Below, one piece after another: positions 54,126-64,000 of a DNA stretch of 64,000 nucleotides. Positions within the stretch are counted from its first letter, which is position 1. Every line of letters starts with the position of its first letter. The notes under the pieces are model-generated. The model searched no databases and had not been told where the DNA came from. It saw nothing but the letters and a program-made list of their open reading frames with translations. The stretch covers positions 558,001 to 622,000 of the forward strand of contig OX637634.1 in NCBI GenBank assembly GCA_951802195.1, read 5' to 3'. The stretch comes from Tausonia pullulans (taxonomy: Eukaryota > Basidiomycota > Tremellomycetes > Cystofilobasidiales > Mrakiaceae). The translations under genes and the position numbers were made by a program.

Positions 54126-55199
54126 CTGGAGCGGAGGTGAGTTGAGAAGGGGGATAGCAAGGAGAGAGAAGGAGGGGGGAGGGAAGAGTGAGGTGGGAGG
54201 GGTTGAGGGAGAGAATGGAAGAGCGAGGGGTCCCGCAATGGCCGCCTAGGGCCGGGCGAGACTCGCTGCGAGGGAAGCGTCGCTGACAACCGCCAGACCC
54301 GCGTCGCCGTGCGTCGTCGGCGGCACTGGCCTGCTGCATGTACTCTGGCAGAGATGTGCCGTGGGTCGAGCCCCCGTCCATGTCTTGGCCATGTCCTCCT
54401 CTTGCGGCCTCCAGACCCACGGTGCCCGTCTCAACCTCCCGCCCTCCCGCCCTCCCACCCGCGTCCACCAATCTCTTCTCTCACCTGCGCACCGAGGTCT
54501 TTCAACGCCCGGGTTCCATTCGGTCCCGACCGAGGCGTTTTCCATCCTGGCTTTCTTTTTCCCATTCTTTTCCCATTCGTTTCCCATTCTTTTTGCGATC
54601 GCGGCTGGTTCTTTGTCTCGGCCTTTCTCATTGGTCAGATCAATGACAGTCGACCGGTCACCTTTCGTTTCTCGTGCGTACCAGACCCGCTTCTGACTGC
54701 CTTTGTTTGGTGACGAAATGGTATGGATGGAGCATGGATGATACGAGGCAGATGATCAATCGTCTAGCTCCTGTCGTATTCCAAGCTGCCCAGGATCGTA
54801 ATGGTTTAAAAGCGACATTCTAATGCACGGCCATGGCTGGACGCAGATGGGTGTGTTTGCGTGCATGCGTGCCCCTTGCTGCAACACCGGCCTCTCGACC
54901 GTTCAACCAGAAACCAAAACGGTCGTCGTCTAGTAGGACACAGGGCACGACTGGAGGCAAAGCATGGCGCCCGGGCAACTGTTGTCGACTCATGATGAGC
55001 TCCTGCATCCTACATAGGACGGCCCTTCATGGGGGGCGGACGCAGAATGTAAGCTCTTTCGTCGTCTCAGCTGCTCTCGAAGGGGGAGATGAGACAGAAC
55101 AGCGCGAGCCAGCATCTCCGAGGCACCGATCGAGGATATGCCTCAACAAGCCGGTGTCTGATTTAGTCATACAGTCATCACATCGAACTCTCTAGCATT
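54126..55199. other. Intergenic, bHLH promoter and UMP1 3' flank
   Basis: About 1.1 kb without a gene. It contains three copies of CCCATTC at 11-bp spacing (54561, 54572, 54583) in a T-rich setting, roughly 440 bp upstream of the bHLH start. Confidence 0.5.
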
Positions 55200-56267
55200 C
55201 TAGAGCTTCATCTTGCGTTCCATCTGCGCATGGAAGTTGTCGGCTTCGAGGTTGCTCGACTCGCGTGTGTCTAAGGGGAAGGGGCGCTTCAGTCAAAAAC
55301 TCTCTACATGCTCCTCCTGCTCGCTCTCTTCGCTAGCAGGGGGAGGTCATGGTACAGAGAGTAGGATGGAAGACGCACTGAAGAATTGGTCCACATCGAG
55401 CTGCTCGTCCCTTCCACCAAGGATGTCGAGGTGAACCTGGCTCGTCGAGAACTGAGGAAGCGCTGAGTCCTGCTCGCCCGCATCATAGTCGCATCAGCTC
55501 ATCTCACTTGCAGAGACACATAGAGATGGGAGAAAGAGAAAGAGGGGTGACGACGCACCTGGCCGACAATCCGTCGCTCCATGAGCGAACGCAAGGGCGC
55601 GCCGAGACCGTACGCGTTACGGTGCATCTGGAGCTTAAGGTTAAGCTGGGTCTGGTCCCACTGTGTGATCAAGTTTGAGATCAGTTCATGTAGAGGAGTT
55701 GAGAAGTAGAGATAAACGAAAACGAGGTGAAGAGGCAGCGACGGCGAAGGGGGAAGAGGGGGGAGAGGCGACGTGGAGATGACGAGGCGACCTCCTTCAA
55801 CGCGTGTTGGACAGTGACAGACCGCTACGCATCGACGCCTTCCAAAAGCATGCACGCCGTCGTATCCCCGGTTCCAGACCTCCTGATCAATTGCATGGGT
55901 GTCCCCCCGTCCAGCCCGGCCATTCCAAGAATGATCAAATGAGCTGGAGGGACGCGCACGAACGCACGCGCGTCCTCCCCATGCTCCCTTCCTTCTCCAG
56001 TCTGAACTCAGAACGTACCTCGTTCAACCGCCGCTGGAACGGGTCCTCCTTGATCTCATTGACGAGTGTCCTGCCACCACCATGGCGAATAGTGTCGTGC
56101 AGACCCCACTGGTTCGCCGTGTCGGAGAGCGAGACGGACGCGCCGGCGGCGGTCGAGGACTTGCTAGAGGGGGCAAGAGATAGGGGGGCGGACTGATTGA
56201 GCAGGAGTGGTAAGTATTAGGAATCTGGTGAGACAGCGAGAGGAAGAAGGGGCAAAAGGCAAACCAT
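55200..56267 (-). CDS. UMP1: Proteasome maturation factor Ump1/POMP
   Basis: Predicted 146-residue protein from five exons (56267-56265, 56192-56019, 55660-55559, 55469-55379, 55270-55200). Exon 1 is just the ATG codon, followed at once by a GT donor. Ump1 is the chaperone of 20S half-proteasomes and is degraded when two halves join. Family blocks: GLHDTIRHGGGRTLVNEIKE, DPFQRRLNEWDQTQLNLKLQ, MHRNAYGLGAPLRSLMERRI, VHLDILGGRDEQLDVDQFF. The length equals the yeast and human proteins. The C-terminus (NLEADNFHAQMERKMKL) fits the family. An alternative start within exon 2 is unlikely because no ATG precedes the conserved part there. Divergent from GIS2. Confidence 0.92.
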
Positions 56268-56903
56268 GATGGGGGAGGGGAGGGGGCAAGCTGGTGGTTG
56301 AGGAGAGAAGAGGGCAGGCCGGCGGACGTCGCTGACGTGAGATCTTAGGAAGCGACTTGTAATGGGGAGCTTTACATCGTTTGTAAAGAGCCTTCCTTAA
56401 TGCGCACTGGCCGCATCATGAGGATACATCTTGCTCTCTCCCCCTTTCCAACAGTTTCGGCAAAATAATGACAGAAGAACAAACTTTGGAGCGTCTGAAG
56501 ACGCCACATTGAGGCTATGGCGAAAGTCCCGACTGCGTGCGAGCGATGGCGCGCGATGAGGGGATCGGCCGGTCGAGCGGTCGATGACTGGGCTTGGAAC
56601 AGGGAGCGCCTCGATTAGATCAGATTGACCTCCGACCATCATCATCTAGTCTCTCGGTCAAGGGACGATCGTCTCTGATGCTTGAGCATCGTGGGAGCTC
56701 GAACGAATTGATGCGGATGCGAGAGCGGTGGCCTTGACAACCGTGCAGGCCGTCTCAAAACAACTCAAGCCGCTGGCAAAGGGCGGGAAAGGACGCGAGG
56801 CTGACCAGCCTCTCTTCCCGTTAACCACCGCTCGCTCTCTACTATCCGCCCAACCCACCCTCTCTCTCACCCACCCCACCCACCCCAACCCCACTCAATC
56901 AAT
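56268..56903. promoter_or_regulatory. Divergent promoter UMP1/GIS2
   Basis: The 636 bp between the two starts has both promoters. A CCACC/CCCAC-rich pyrimidine leader lies immediately before the GIS2 ATG (56850-56900). I saw no proteasome-type GGTGGCAAA element. Confidence 0.45.
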
Positions 56904-58244
56904 ATGCAAGGAGGAGGACGCGGCTGCTACAACTGCGGAGGATGTGCGTAGCCGATGAAGTGCGAGCGAGCTCGAAGTCGATGTCGAGTCGTCTCCCCCC
57001 TCCTCTCCTCTCCCGCCCCTACTCCACCCTTCCTCCCTTCTCTCCCTCGGGACTGTAGAGTGGGCAGCTGGCGTGTGTCTCGAGGAGCACACACGCACTG
57101 CCTTCTCATGCCCACGAACGGCCTGGAACACACTCTCATTCCTCTCCTAGTGGACTCGTGCCCCCATTCCAACCCGGACCATACGGCGGAGGCAGGACCT
57201 GTAGGCGAGAGAAAAGTTTGGGCGGACGATCCACCTTTTCTTCCACCCTCCCTACTTCCTCTCTTCCCCTTTGTCTTTCATTTCTGGGCGTACGAACGAA
57301 ATGCTCCAAGAGGCGTGGGAGCTGACGATACCATTTTTTTTTTACCATCAAACCCTACCTCTGTGTCTCGTCTCATGAACGTGCCTCCTACGTCCTCCAC
57401 GTGAATTTCCCTCTGTGCACACTCGCCTCTGCTCTTCTTCCTCACAGTCGGCCACCTCGCTGCTGCCTGCCCTAAGGCTGGAACCCCCACCTGCTACAAC
57501 TGTTTGTCTCCTCTCCCCACCTGAGTCACTCGGCGAGTGCGCACTCACAGGCTCTTTGCGCCCTTCTCCAGGCGGAACTGAGGGCCACGTCTCTCGCGAC
57601 TGCACCCTCGAGGCTAAGCCCAAGTCGTGCTACAAGTGTGGCCAGGAGGGCCACATCTCCCGCGAGTGCCCTACCCAGGGTGGCGCTGGCTTCGGTGGAC
57701 CCGCCGCTGGTGGCGAGTGCTACCGCGTGAGTGGCGAACCGCCATGTTACTCAATCAGGCATGTGTCGCTGACCTACCTTGCTTACCACCCGTCAGTGCG
57801 GCAAGGCCGGCCACATCGCCCGTGCCTGCCCCGAGGCCGGTGACGCCTTCGGTGCCGGTTCCTACGGCTACGGTGCGCCCGCCGCCAAGACCTGCTACAG
57901 TGAGTCGTGAAGGAGAAGTCATCTCGTCCCAAGTCTATCTGCCTAACATTTCCCCTTGCTCTCAAGACTGCGGTGGCCAGGGCCACATCGCCGCTGCCTG
58001 CACCTCTCCCCAGACCGGTGCCGCCGGCGGACAGAGCTACGGCGCCCCCCGGTCGTGCTACAACTGTGGCGAGACCGGCCACATCTCGCGCGAGTGCCCG
58101 ACCGCCCAGAAGAAGGCTTGCTACCAGGTGCGGTGACTCTGCAATGTTCTGTCAGAGATACCTCCCTCTGACTTGTCCCTCTTTCTTCAGTGCGGCCAGG
58201 AGGGCCACATCTCCCGCGAGTGCCCCGGCGCCCCGGCCGCTTAA
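56904..58244 (+). CDS. GIS2: CCHC zinc-knuckle RNA-binding protein, Gis2/CNBP-like
   Basis: Predicted 188-residue protein from six exons (56904-56943, 57448-57501, 57572-57726, 57797-57899, 57967-58127, 58191-58244). It contains seven knuckles of the form CxxCGxxGHxxxxC: CYNCGGFGHLAAAC, CYNCGTEGHVSRDC, CYKCGQEGHISREC, CYRCGKAGHIARAC, CYNCGGQGHIAAAC, CYNCGETGHISREC and CYQCGQEGHISREC. It ends PGAPAA. Gis2/CNBP proteins bind G-rich mRNA segments and associate with translating ribosomes and stress granules. Four linkers are Gly/Ala/Tyr-rich, with no RGG box. All five introns fall in or next to the CxxCG part of a knuckle. Intron 1 (504 nt) is far longer than the others. The retroviral nucleocapsid has the same motif, but seven repeats in this spacing are typical of the cellular gene. 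Confidence 0.93.
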
Positions 58245-60268
58245 GTGCCGGTTCGTCTCGTCGTCTCGGGGCGTCAACGTCCGTTAGTTGTGCGTCGTGA
58301 GGCGAGAGTCGTTGGTGGTGGCGAGGGGGTTAGGAAGGTGCAGAGATGAAGGGGGATCTGGCGAGGAAGCAGAGGGAGTGGAGGGGGGAGCTTGGAGGGA
58401 GGGAGGGCGCCGTCGTCGTCTTTGTTTCTGTGTTACTTGTCTCAGTCTCTCCTCTGGCCCTCTCTGTCTCCTCTCAACTCCCGGCATCAGTTTCCTTCCT
58501 CTCTATCTCTTTCCTCCATCTCCCTCGTCCCTTACGTCTCTACTCATCGGTCTTTCATGTCTCCTCCCTTTTCGTGTTCTTCTTCCTCCCCTTACCTTTA
58601 TTTTCTTCGCTTTCTCTCTGTGCGGTCCGACCTTGTCCCTCTGAAGGTTGGGACCGCCGGCGCCCGTGGTCGGTGTAAGCTACTTGCCTGACGATATCTC
58701 TCTTTTCCTTAAGTCTTCATCTTTCATGCGCTTGCCGTGTGTTGTGTTTTTCGTGAAAGGCCAAAGTCTTGTTGTCCACTCGACCTCTGTTCTGATTCAG
58801 GTCCAACTGACAGCTAGCCGTCAGGCTCCTAATGGGCCATCATTAGCTGACATGCCTATGGACGACACGACGGAACTTGCCAGGCAAGAGCTACGGTGCT
58901 CGTGAGTCTATCTATCGGACGCGATCGTTGGTCCTGGCTCCTCTCGCATCAAGCGCAACCAACCAGTTGATGATCGGTCGATCCGAGAAGATTCGCCTCA
59001 TCTCTCTCGACGCAAACATCTCTCCTCCTCCTCCCTTTACCACCATATGCCTCCTAGGAGACACCTTCAGCACAATGCAGGGAATACACTCCTCTTGAAA
59101 TCATCATCACATCAGTCGAGAAGCAGTCCGACAACCGCCTGACGATTTTTTGTTCAGCTGTCATCAGAACGATGGCTGTGAAGATGTTGAACGAGCGAGA
59201 AGACAGCTCTCCGAGGGCCCAGTTGGAGCTAGGGGATCTCCTGCCGAGGTACGTCGGAACAACGAGGGGGATCCTACAGCCAAGGGAAGGGCGGGTTCTG
59301 CGCTAGCTGTAGTCGGACCATCCTCATTGCGCTGTACCTCGGCGCAACTCCCTCCCGCTACCTTATCCTCGCCCTTTACGGAAATTACTTTCATAATCGA
59401 CCCAGTTGTTCCCACTTCGAGGCAAAGAGCAAGCAGGGGTCGGGACGCTGGGAGGGGGTCGCCCTCCGATGAAGGATTGCGAATGTATCCCAGCTCACAG
59501 ATCTGCGCGAACGTACCGACTGACAATATCCTACAGTGCAGAGGGTTCCTCCACACCTTGTGCCCACTCCACTAGAGCTCGCCAACGACAGAGTCAACAA
59601 TCCAAGTCAAAGCACTCATTCGTACCCTCAAAACTCCTCCTGGCGCCAGAAAGGTAGACATCGTGGGCAGTACGGCATGGCTTGGCATGTAGAAGAGCCT
59701 CAGTCGGAGATCAATCTCTCAGCTGCGTGATGCTGACAGGGACGACGGCTTGGCCTTCTGAAGCCCCATGAGACTCTGAGGCTCGACTGAGTCCCCTGGT
59801 TTGTAATCTGACCTTCCAAAGCTGACGAGCTGCTAAAGTGTGCGCGAAGGGTATTCATGCCCTTGGCTGGCGAGGACGCCTCTCGTCCAGGAGCTCGCTC
59901 TGGTTGGGGAAGAGTCGTACCCGACGGTCGACTCACAGCGGACGATCCTCGAGCGAACGTGACAAGCTCCGCCGACCCCCTCCCATCTCCCTCTCCCGTA
60001 GTCTCGACTTGACTCGCTTCGCCGCCTCCTCGAAGAAGATGCATACCCCGTAGATACCCCGTGGCGGAAGTATGCCTTGTTCTCTAGGGCGATTTGCATG
60101 GATGGGTTTCTTAGGTTGTTGTTATCATCTGCTGAATGCGCAACGAGCAGAGCGCTGCGCTGAGCAGACTGCTCTTCGCGGTGTCTCTCTCTCTTCCACA
60201 AGCACGAATGGACGAAAGTGAATGATGAATAGAAACTAGAAGCAGACAAGCGTGAGGGGTTCGCGAGT
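58245..60268. other. Convergent intergenic region, 2.0 kb
   Basis: Lies between the stops of GIS2 and the eEF1B gamma gene. Pyrimidine-rich from 58430 to 58630. Longest frames are about 140 codons, without motifs. No gene or structured RNA recognised. Confidence 0.45.
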
Positions 60269-62685
60269 TTACTTGAACTGAGGGAAGGAGGAAAAAGGTA
60301 ACGCGGGACGTCAGCGTCTGATGTGGCTTGGAGAGGTCGTCGGTAGCGGAGCGGGGCGATGTGCGGAGATCAACTCACGTTCTTGCCGTCGGCCCACTCC
60401 TTGCCTGAAAAGGGATCGCGACGCAGATACAGAGTCAGCGGAGCTCAGGTCTTCAGAAGTGAAAGTAAAGGCTAGTTACCGTCGACGGAGAGGTCCCAAG
60501 CGAGGGCACCCTCGAAGAAGGCTGGAGGGAAATTGGGAGAGTTAGGGAGGAGACCAGAAGTCCTCGAGAAAGCTCCGACACACCCTTGTCGTCGGCGTTG
60601 GAGATGTCGAGGCGCTTGTAAGCGTAGCTCTCAAAGTCTAGCGTTCCGGAATATCAAGGGGAAAGGAGGGGAAAGGAGGGGAAAGGAGAGGAGTTGCTTG
60701 GGTCAGCTGCTGCTGCACACGCCTCGCTCCCTTAGAGCTTGAAAAAACGCTCCCCAGGGCCCGAAGACTTCAAGAAGTTGTTTGACTTCCGAGAGCTCCA
60801 AAACCTTCCTACTTACCGGGGGCAACGCTGACAACGGGCTCGATCTCCTGGCCGCGGACAATAAGCACTCCGGTGATGACCGAAGCGTTGTTGACTCCGA
60901 GAACACCGGCAGAGGCGAAGGCGTACTTCCTGGTATCATCGTAAGGCATTATCAGCACTGACTATTGACCTGTTAAAAGTAACCGAGCTCACCTGGAGCC
61001 CTCGAGGCGGTTGAAGAAGCCGCCGAGCTGCGCGTGCGCAAAGGAATGACATCCCGATCAGTTCTCGTCCTTTTGACTTGAAAACTTTGCACAAAGCATG
61101 CTAAGACAAAAAGAAGAGGTAGTACCTGGTTGTTGCTCATGAAAGTCATAGTGAGCTCGTCGTTGTACTAAAGGAAAATCTGGTCAGTTGGGTGTAAGGG
61201 CTTTTTACCACCTCCAAACTCTCGAACCTTGAAGTCGAAGCGCCAGATGGAGAAGCCCTCGGCGTCGAAGTTCTTGTAGAACCACTCGATGGCACCGTCA
61301 GCACCGCGGGTGTCCATGTTAGAGTAGGCGCGCTTCCAGTCCTCGAGGTTGAAGTTCGACTTGGGGAGCGAGTCAAGCGGGTTCTTGGCCTTAGGGGCGT
61401 CGGCGAACGACTCCTCCTCCTCCTCCTCGGGCTCCTTCGCCTTGGGGACGGGGGCGGCCTTGGGCTTGGGGGCGGCGGCCTCCTTAGCGGGCTTGGGGGC
61501 AGCCTCCTTCTTGGGGGGAGAGTAAACGTAGGCCTCGGTGGCGACGGAGACACCCTCGAAGACGGAAGCGATCTTGGGGTGGTTAACGACAGTCTGCTCG
61601 AAGCGGAAGACGTTGGGGAACTGCTTCTGCTCCTCAGGGCCGAAGAAGCGGGAGAAACCATCGGCGAGGACCGAAGCGACGGTGATGTCGGCAAGGGTGA
61701 TGCGGTGGCCGACGAGGAAGGTGTTCTTGGAGAGGTAGGCATCAAGGTAGGGGAGAACCGAGAGGGCCTTCTCGATGCGGTTCTGGTAAACGGGCTTGAC
61801 CCAGCTGAGGTAGAGAAACAGGTAAGTCAACGGACGAAAGTGAGGTCCGCCACAGGATAGAGACCCACGGGATCCAGCCGTTGACCATGCCGTTGGCGAC
61901 ACCGAGACGCTCGGCGATCTCGAGGTCAGCGAACGAGTTCCACTGAGCGATCTTGGCGAGGGTCTCGGGGGACTTGTCGCCGAGGAGGTTGGCGTTGGGG
62001 GCGACAGCCGCGACTGGAGAAGAGAGAGCCAGCGTCAGCAACGCGTCCCTATCTTACCGCCCCTCTCGCTTTTCGCAACTCCTTGCAGCGCTAACTCACA
62101 GTAGTACGCGATGGCGGCACCCTCAGAGATGTAGACGTTGTCGGCAGTCTCGAGGGCGGGGATCTTGCCAAGGGGGAACTAGGAGGAGCACCAAGCGCCA
62201 GCCAGAGAGCGACGAAGGACCGAGCACATGGCGAAAAGGCAAGCAAGCATAGCAGGTAGTACGTGTTGCAATTGCGACGATGACAAGCGAGGCAGGAGGC
62301 GATATGGGCGTAGGCCGAGGCGACAAACAGCGAGAGAGAAGGCGAAAGAGAATGATAGAAGAAGGCGTGCGAGCAGGTCAGCCACGTTGTCGCTCAAGGC
62401 GCTCGGTACAGTCCTCAGGACCCTCCAGCTCAAGGCTGCTTGTCTGACGAGCGTTTTTCGACAGAAGAGTAAAGAGGGCGCTCCCTCTCTAGCTCTGCAG
62501 CAACCCTTCACCCGGAACAAGGAGCAAGCACGCACCTTGGCAAGGAACTCCTCCGACTTGTTGGTCTCACCAAAAGTGAAGGCGGGGAGCTCGACCTCGA
62601 GGCCGGCGAAGGCGGCGACGGCGAGAGCGCGGCGAGTCTTGAACGACTTCTGGGCGGGAGTGTAGACCTTTCCGACGGGGGACAT
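60269..62685 (-). CDS. TEF4: Translation elongation factor eEF1B gamma
   Basis: Predicted 423-residue protein from eleven exons (62685-62536, 62178-62100, 62013-61869, 61804-61228, 61167-61126, 61027-60993, 60929-60817, 60637-60584, 60521-60480, 60405-60380, 60277-60269). It scaffolds the eEF1B GDP/GTP-exchange complex for eEF1A. The N-terminal GST-like fold shows FPLGKIPALETADNVYISEG, IAYYFAAVAPNANLLG and NTFLVGHRITLADITVASVL. A Pro/Lys/Ala linker (about residues 225-270) with an EEEEEE patch follows. The conserved C-terminal domain is NPLDSLPKSNFNLEDWKRAY, then GFSIWRFDFKYNDELTMTFM, NNASVITGVLIVRGQE, DFESYAYKRLDI, FFEGALAWDLSVDGKEWADG and KNFK. The last exon encodes only Phe-Lys-stop. Intron 1 (357 nt) is long. 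Confidence 0.95.
60658..60687. repeat. Three tandem 10-bp units GGGGAAAGGA
   Basis: Three perfect copies lie inside an intron of the eEF1B gamma gene, making a purine-only run (pyrimidine on the transcribed sense). The G4 runs could stack as a G-quadruplex only with help from neighbouring G pairs. Confidence 0.85.
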
Positions 62686-63214
62686 GGCGAAGGAACTAAG
62701 GAGGAGGTGGTTGGAGAGCAAGACGAGTTGCCCTTGCCGACGGCACGCCGCCCGTCTTCCTCGCGAGCGGCCTTGCTTGCCCTTGCCTCCCTCCCGCCTG
62801 CCGAAAAATTCGACCACCACTAGGCACGGACCAGCACGCCTGAGTTCAAGCCAACTCCACAGCAGCACAAGCATCTTGGTAAAGCGGGATGAGATCCCTT
62901 ATTGGTCCAAATGGAAGATGGGATGAAAAGTGTAGCACGATGATGGGAAGATGCTTGCGCGATGGTGTTTGCTAGCGCGCGCCCTTGCATGGACACCATC
63001 GCTCATTATCAAGAAGCCACCAAATCATTAAAGACCCATTCCCGACGTCACAAACAAAAGTGGCATGGAGTACGTTGCAATGAAACCTGATAGTGCGTGG
63101 CAAGGAAGGAAGATCAGTGAACATCCGTCTCCATCTCCTAGCAAATCCATGAAGCTCACCGATGCCAGCGTAGACGACGACCTTCGTGAAGACTGCACCA
63201 CCAAGATATTTCGG
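62686..63214. other. eEF1B gamma promoter and 3' flank of the neighbour
   Basis: 529 bp without a gene, between two minus-strand genes. It should contain the strong promoter of the eEF1B gamma gene. No element assigned. Confidence 0.45.
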
Positions 63215-64000
63215 TCAGCCTACGCCCTTCTCCCACTCAATCAGTTTAGACTGACCCTCCCTTCGCGCCTTGAGCGCCTCGCCTTCGCCCTGCCCTCCCG
63301 TCCGCTTGCGGCCCTTCCACTCCAGCTCCTTGATGCGCTCCTCGCGCTTGAGCTCCATCAGGTAGTTTGGTTCCATGACGTCGAGGTCGATGACCGAGGG
63401 GATCGACTCGAGCGTCCGAGAGCGCTTGCGCGTCACGGCCTTGTTGTTGCTTGCAAGGGTGGCGCTGCTGCTGGCGATGGACGAGGATTGCAGCCTCGAC
63501 GCCATCAATGAGGAGGCGGTCGGTGCCGTGGGGGAAGGAGGTGCAGTGGGAGGGATAGGCGCCAGGAGGAGAGAGTAGACGAGAGGCATAATGGCCTTAG
63601 CGACGATGCGGTAGAGGACGATAGCGATGATGCCTGAAGAAACGTGAAGGGTCAGTCGCCGAAGGACCATTCTCGACTTTTGTTGACTCAAGCACTCACC
63701 AACGGCATACTTCGCCAGGCCCTGGACGAAATACTGCCCGATTGTGAGAGATACCTCGCCCGGACCCATCACTGCCCGCACCAGGCTCGGCGAGTTGATG
63801 TTGATCGCGATCCAGCGGCCGAGCGAGGACCCGGCAACGACCGAGGTGAAGGCGATGGCGTCGCCGATGCACGGGCATGGGATAGGTGTTTTGGGGAGGA
63901 GGGTTCCGATAAGGAACACTGGAGGGCGAGGTTAGTCAGAGCCGAGATCAAGGGAGGGAGAGAAAGGGCGCCGCACTGATGGTGACGATAGTGAGGGGGA
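63215..64000 (-). CDS. C-terminal part of probable sphingoid-base-phosphate phosphatase (Lcb3-like), cut by window edge
   Basis: Three exons are seen (64000-63977, 63918-63700, 63633-63215, stop at 63215). The 5' part, with the expected PAP2 catalytic motifs, lies beyond the window. About 220 residues are visible. Hydrophobic segments include PLTIVTIMFLIGTLL, AIAFTSVVAGSSLG, and IIAIVLYRIVAKAIMPLVYS, then LLLAPIPP. The block TPIPCPCIGDAIAFTSVVAG resembles the CPCF(E/D)D(A/S)(V/I)AF signature in the C-terminal membrane part of fungal Lcb3/Ysr3 enzymes, which dephosphorylate sphingoid base 1-phosphates in the ER. The last 75 residues are hydrophilic and basic (KREERIKELEWKGRK), probably cytosolic. 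Without the catalytic part the assignment is by resemblance. Another multi-pass PAP2 protein is possible. Confidence 0.6.

Noticed and set aside
56904-58244. CCHC knuckles as a possible retroelement nucleocapsid
   Set aside because: Seven regularly spaced knuckles with introns, and no neighbouring polymerase or terminal repeats, identify the cellular GIS2/CNBP gene.
62228-62665. 145-codon + frame over exon 1 and intron 1 of the eEF1B gamma gene
   Set aside because: Antisense to a clear GST-like exon, with no motif of its own.

Overview
The window looks like a gene-dense, GC-rich chromosome segment of a basidiomycete fungus, most likely a Pucciniomycotina yeast of the Rhodotorula/Sporobolomyces kind. 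The evidence is nuclear eukaryotic genes broken by many 50-100 nt GT-AG introns, short intergenic distances, long low-complexity Q/S/P/G tails on regulators, and a housekeeping gene set. Lineage is inferred from style and was not computed. I see no rRNA or tRNA gene, no CRISPR array, no transposon and no virus-like element. Exon models were joined by hand from splice sites, reading phase and family resemblance.

Layout, left to right: the 3' end of an unidentified Q/S/P-rich protein (1-840); mitochondrial ribosomal protein L16 (-) divergent from APC/C subunit APC11 (+); histidinol-phosphate aminotransferase HIS5 (+); a large Zn2Cys6 transcription factor (+, 7132-12092); SRP subunit SEC65/SRP19 (-) divergent from 3-hydroxyanthranilate dioxygenase BNA1 (+); a HAD phosphatase (-); GINS subunit SLD5 (-); scavenger decapping enzyme DCPS (-); cohesin loader SCC2 (-, 22930-31497) divergent from thioredoxin reductase TRR1 (+); a poorly resolved small gene near 34.5 kb; pantothenate synthetase PAN6 (-) divergent from a RECQL1-type helicase (+, 37905-42216); a 67-residue proline-rich protein (-); THO subunit HPR1/THOC1 (-); a 3.3 kb stretch without a recognised gene; a bHLH transcription factor (-, 49605-54125); proteasome maturation factor UMP1 (-) divergent from a seven-knuckle GIS2/CNBP protein (+); a 2.0 kb gap; eEF1B gamma (-); and the 3' part of a probable sphingoid-base-phosphate phosphatase (-), cut by the right edge.

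Most genes are independent housekeeping functions: amino-acid, NAD and pantothenate synthesis, redox, protein export, translation, mRNA decay and export, and proteasome assembly. Several concern chromosome replication and segregation (APC11, SLD5, SCC2, RecQ, HPR1). I regard that as chance neighbourhood, since the genes are interleaved with unrelated ones on both strands.

No new multi-gene system is evident. The points most worth a second look are: a splice choice in the Zn2Cys6 factor that switches between about 773 and 1337 residues and needs a GC-AG intron for the long form; a 15-nt microexon behind a GC donor in the HAD gene; an Asp at the last zinc ligand of APC11; a Leu for the conserved Trp of the RecQ aromatic-rich loop; a missing Cys in the BNA1 C-terminal metal site; a bHLH domain with a loop of about 100 residues; and a mitochondrial-like, ATG-less in-frame extension upstream of TRR1.
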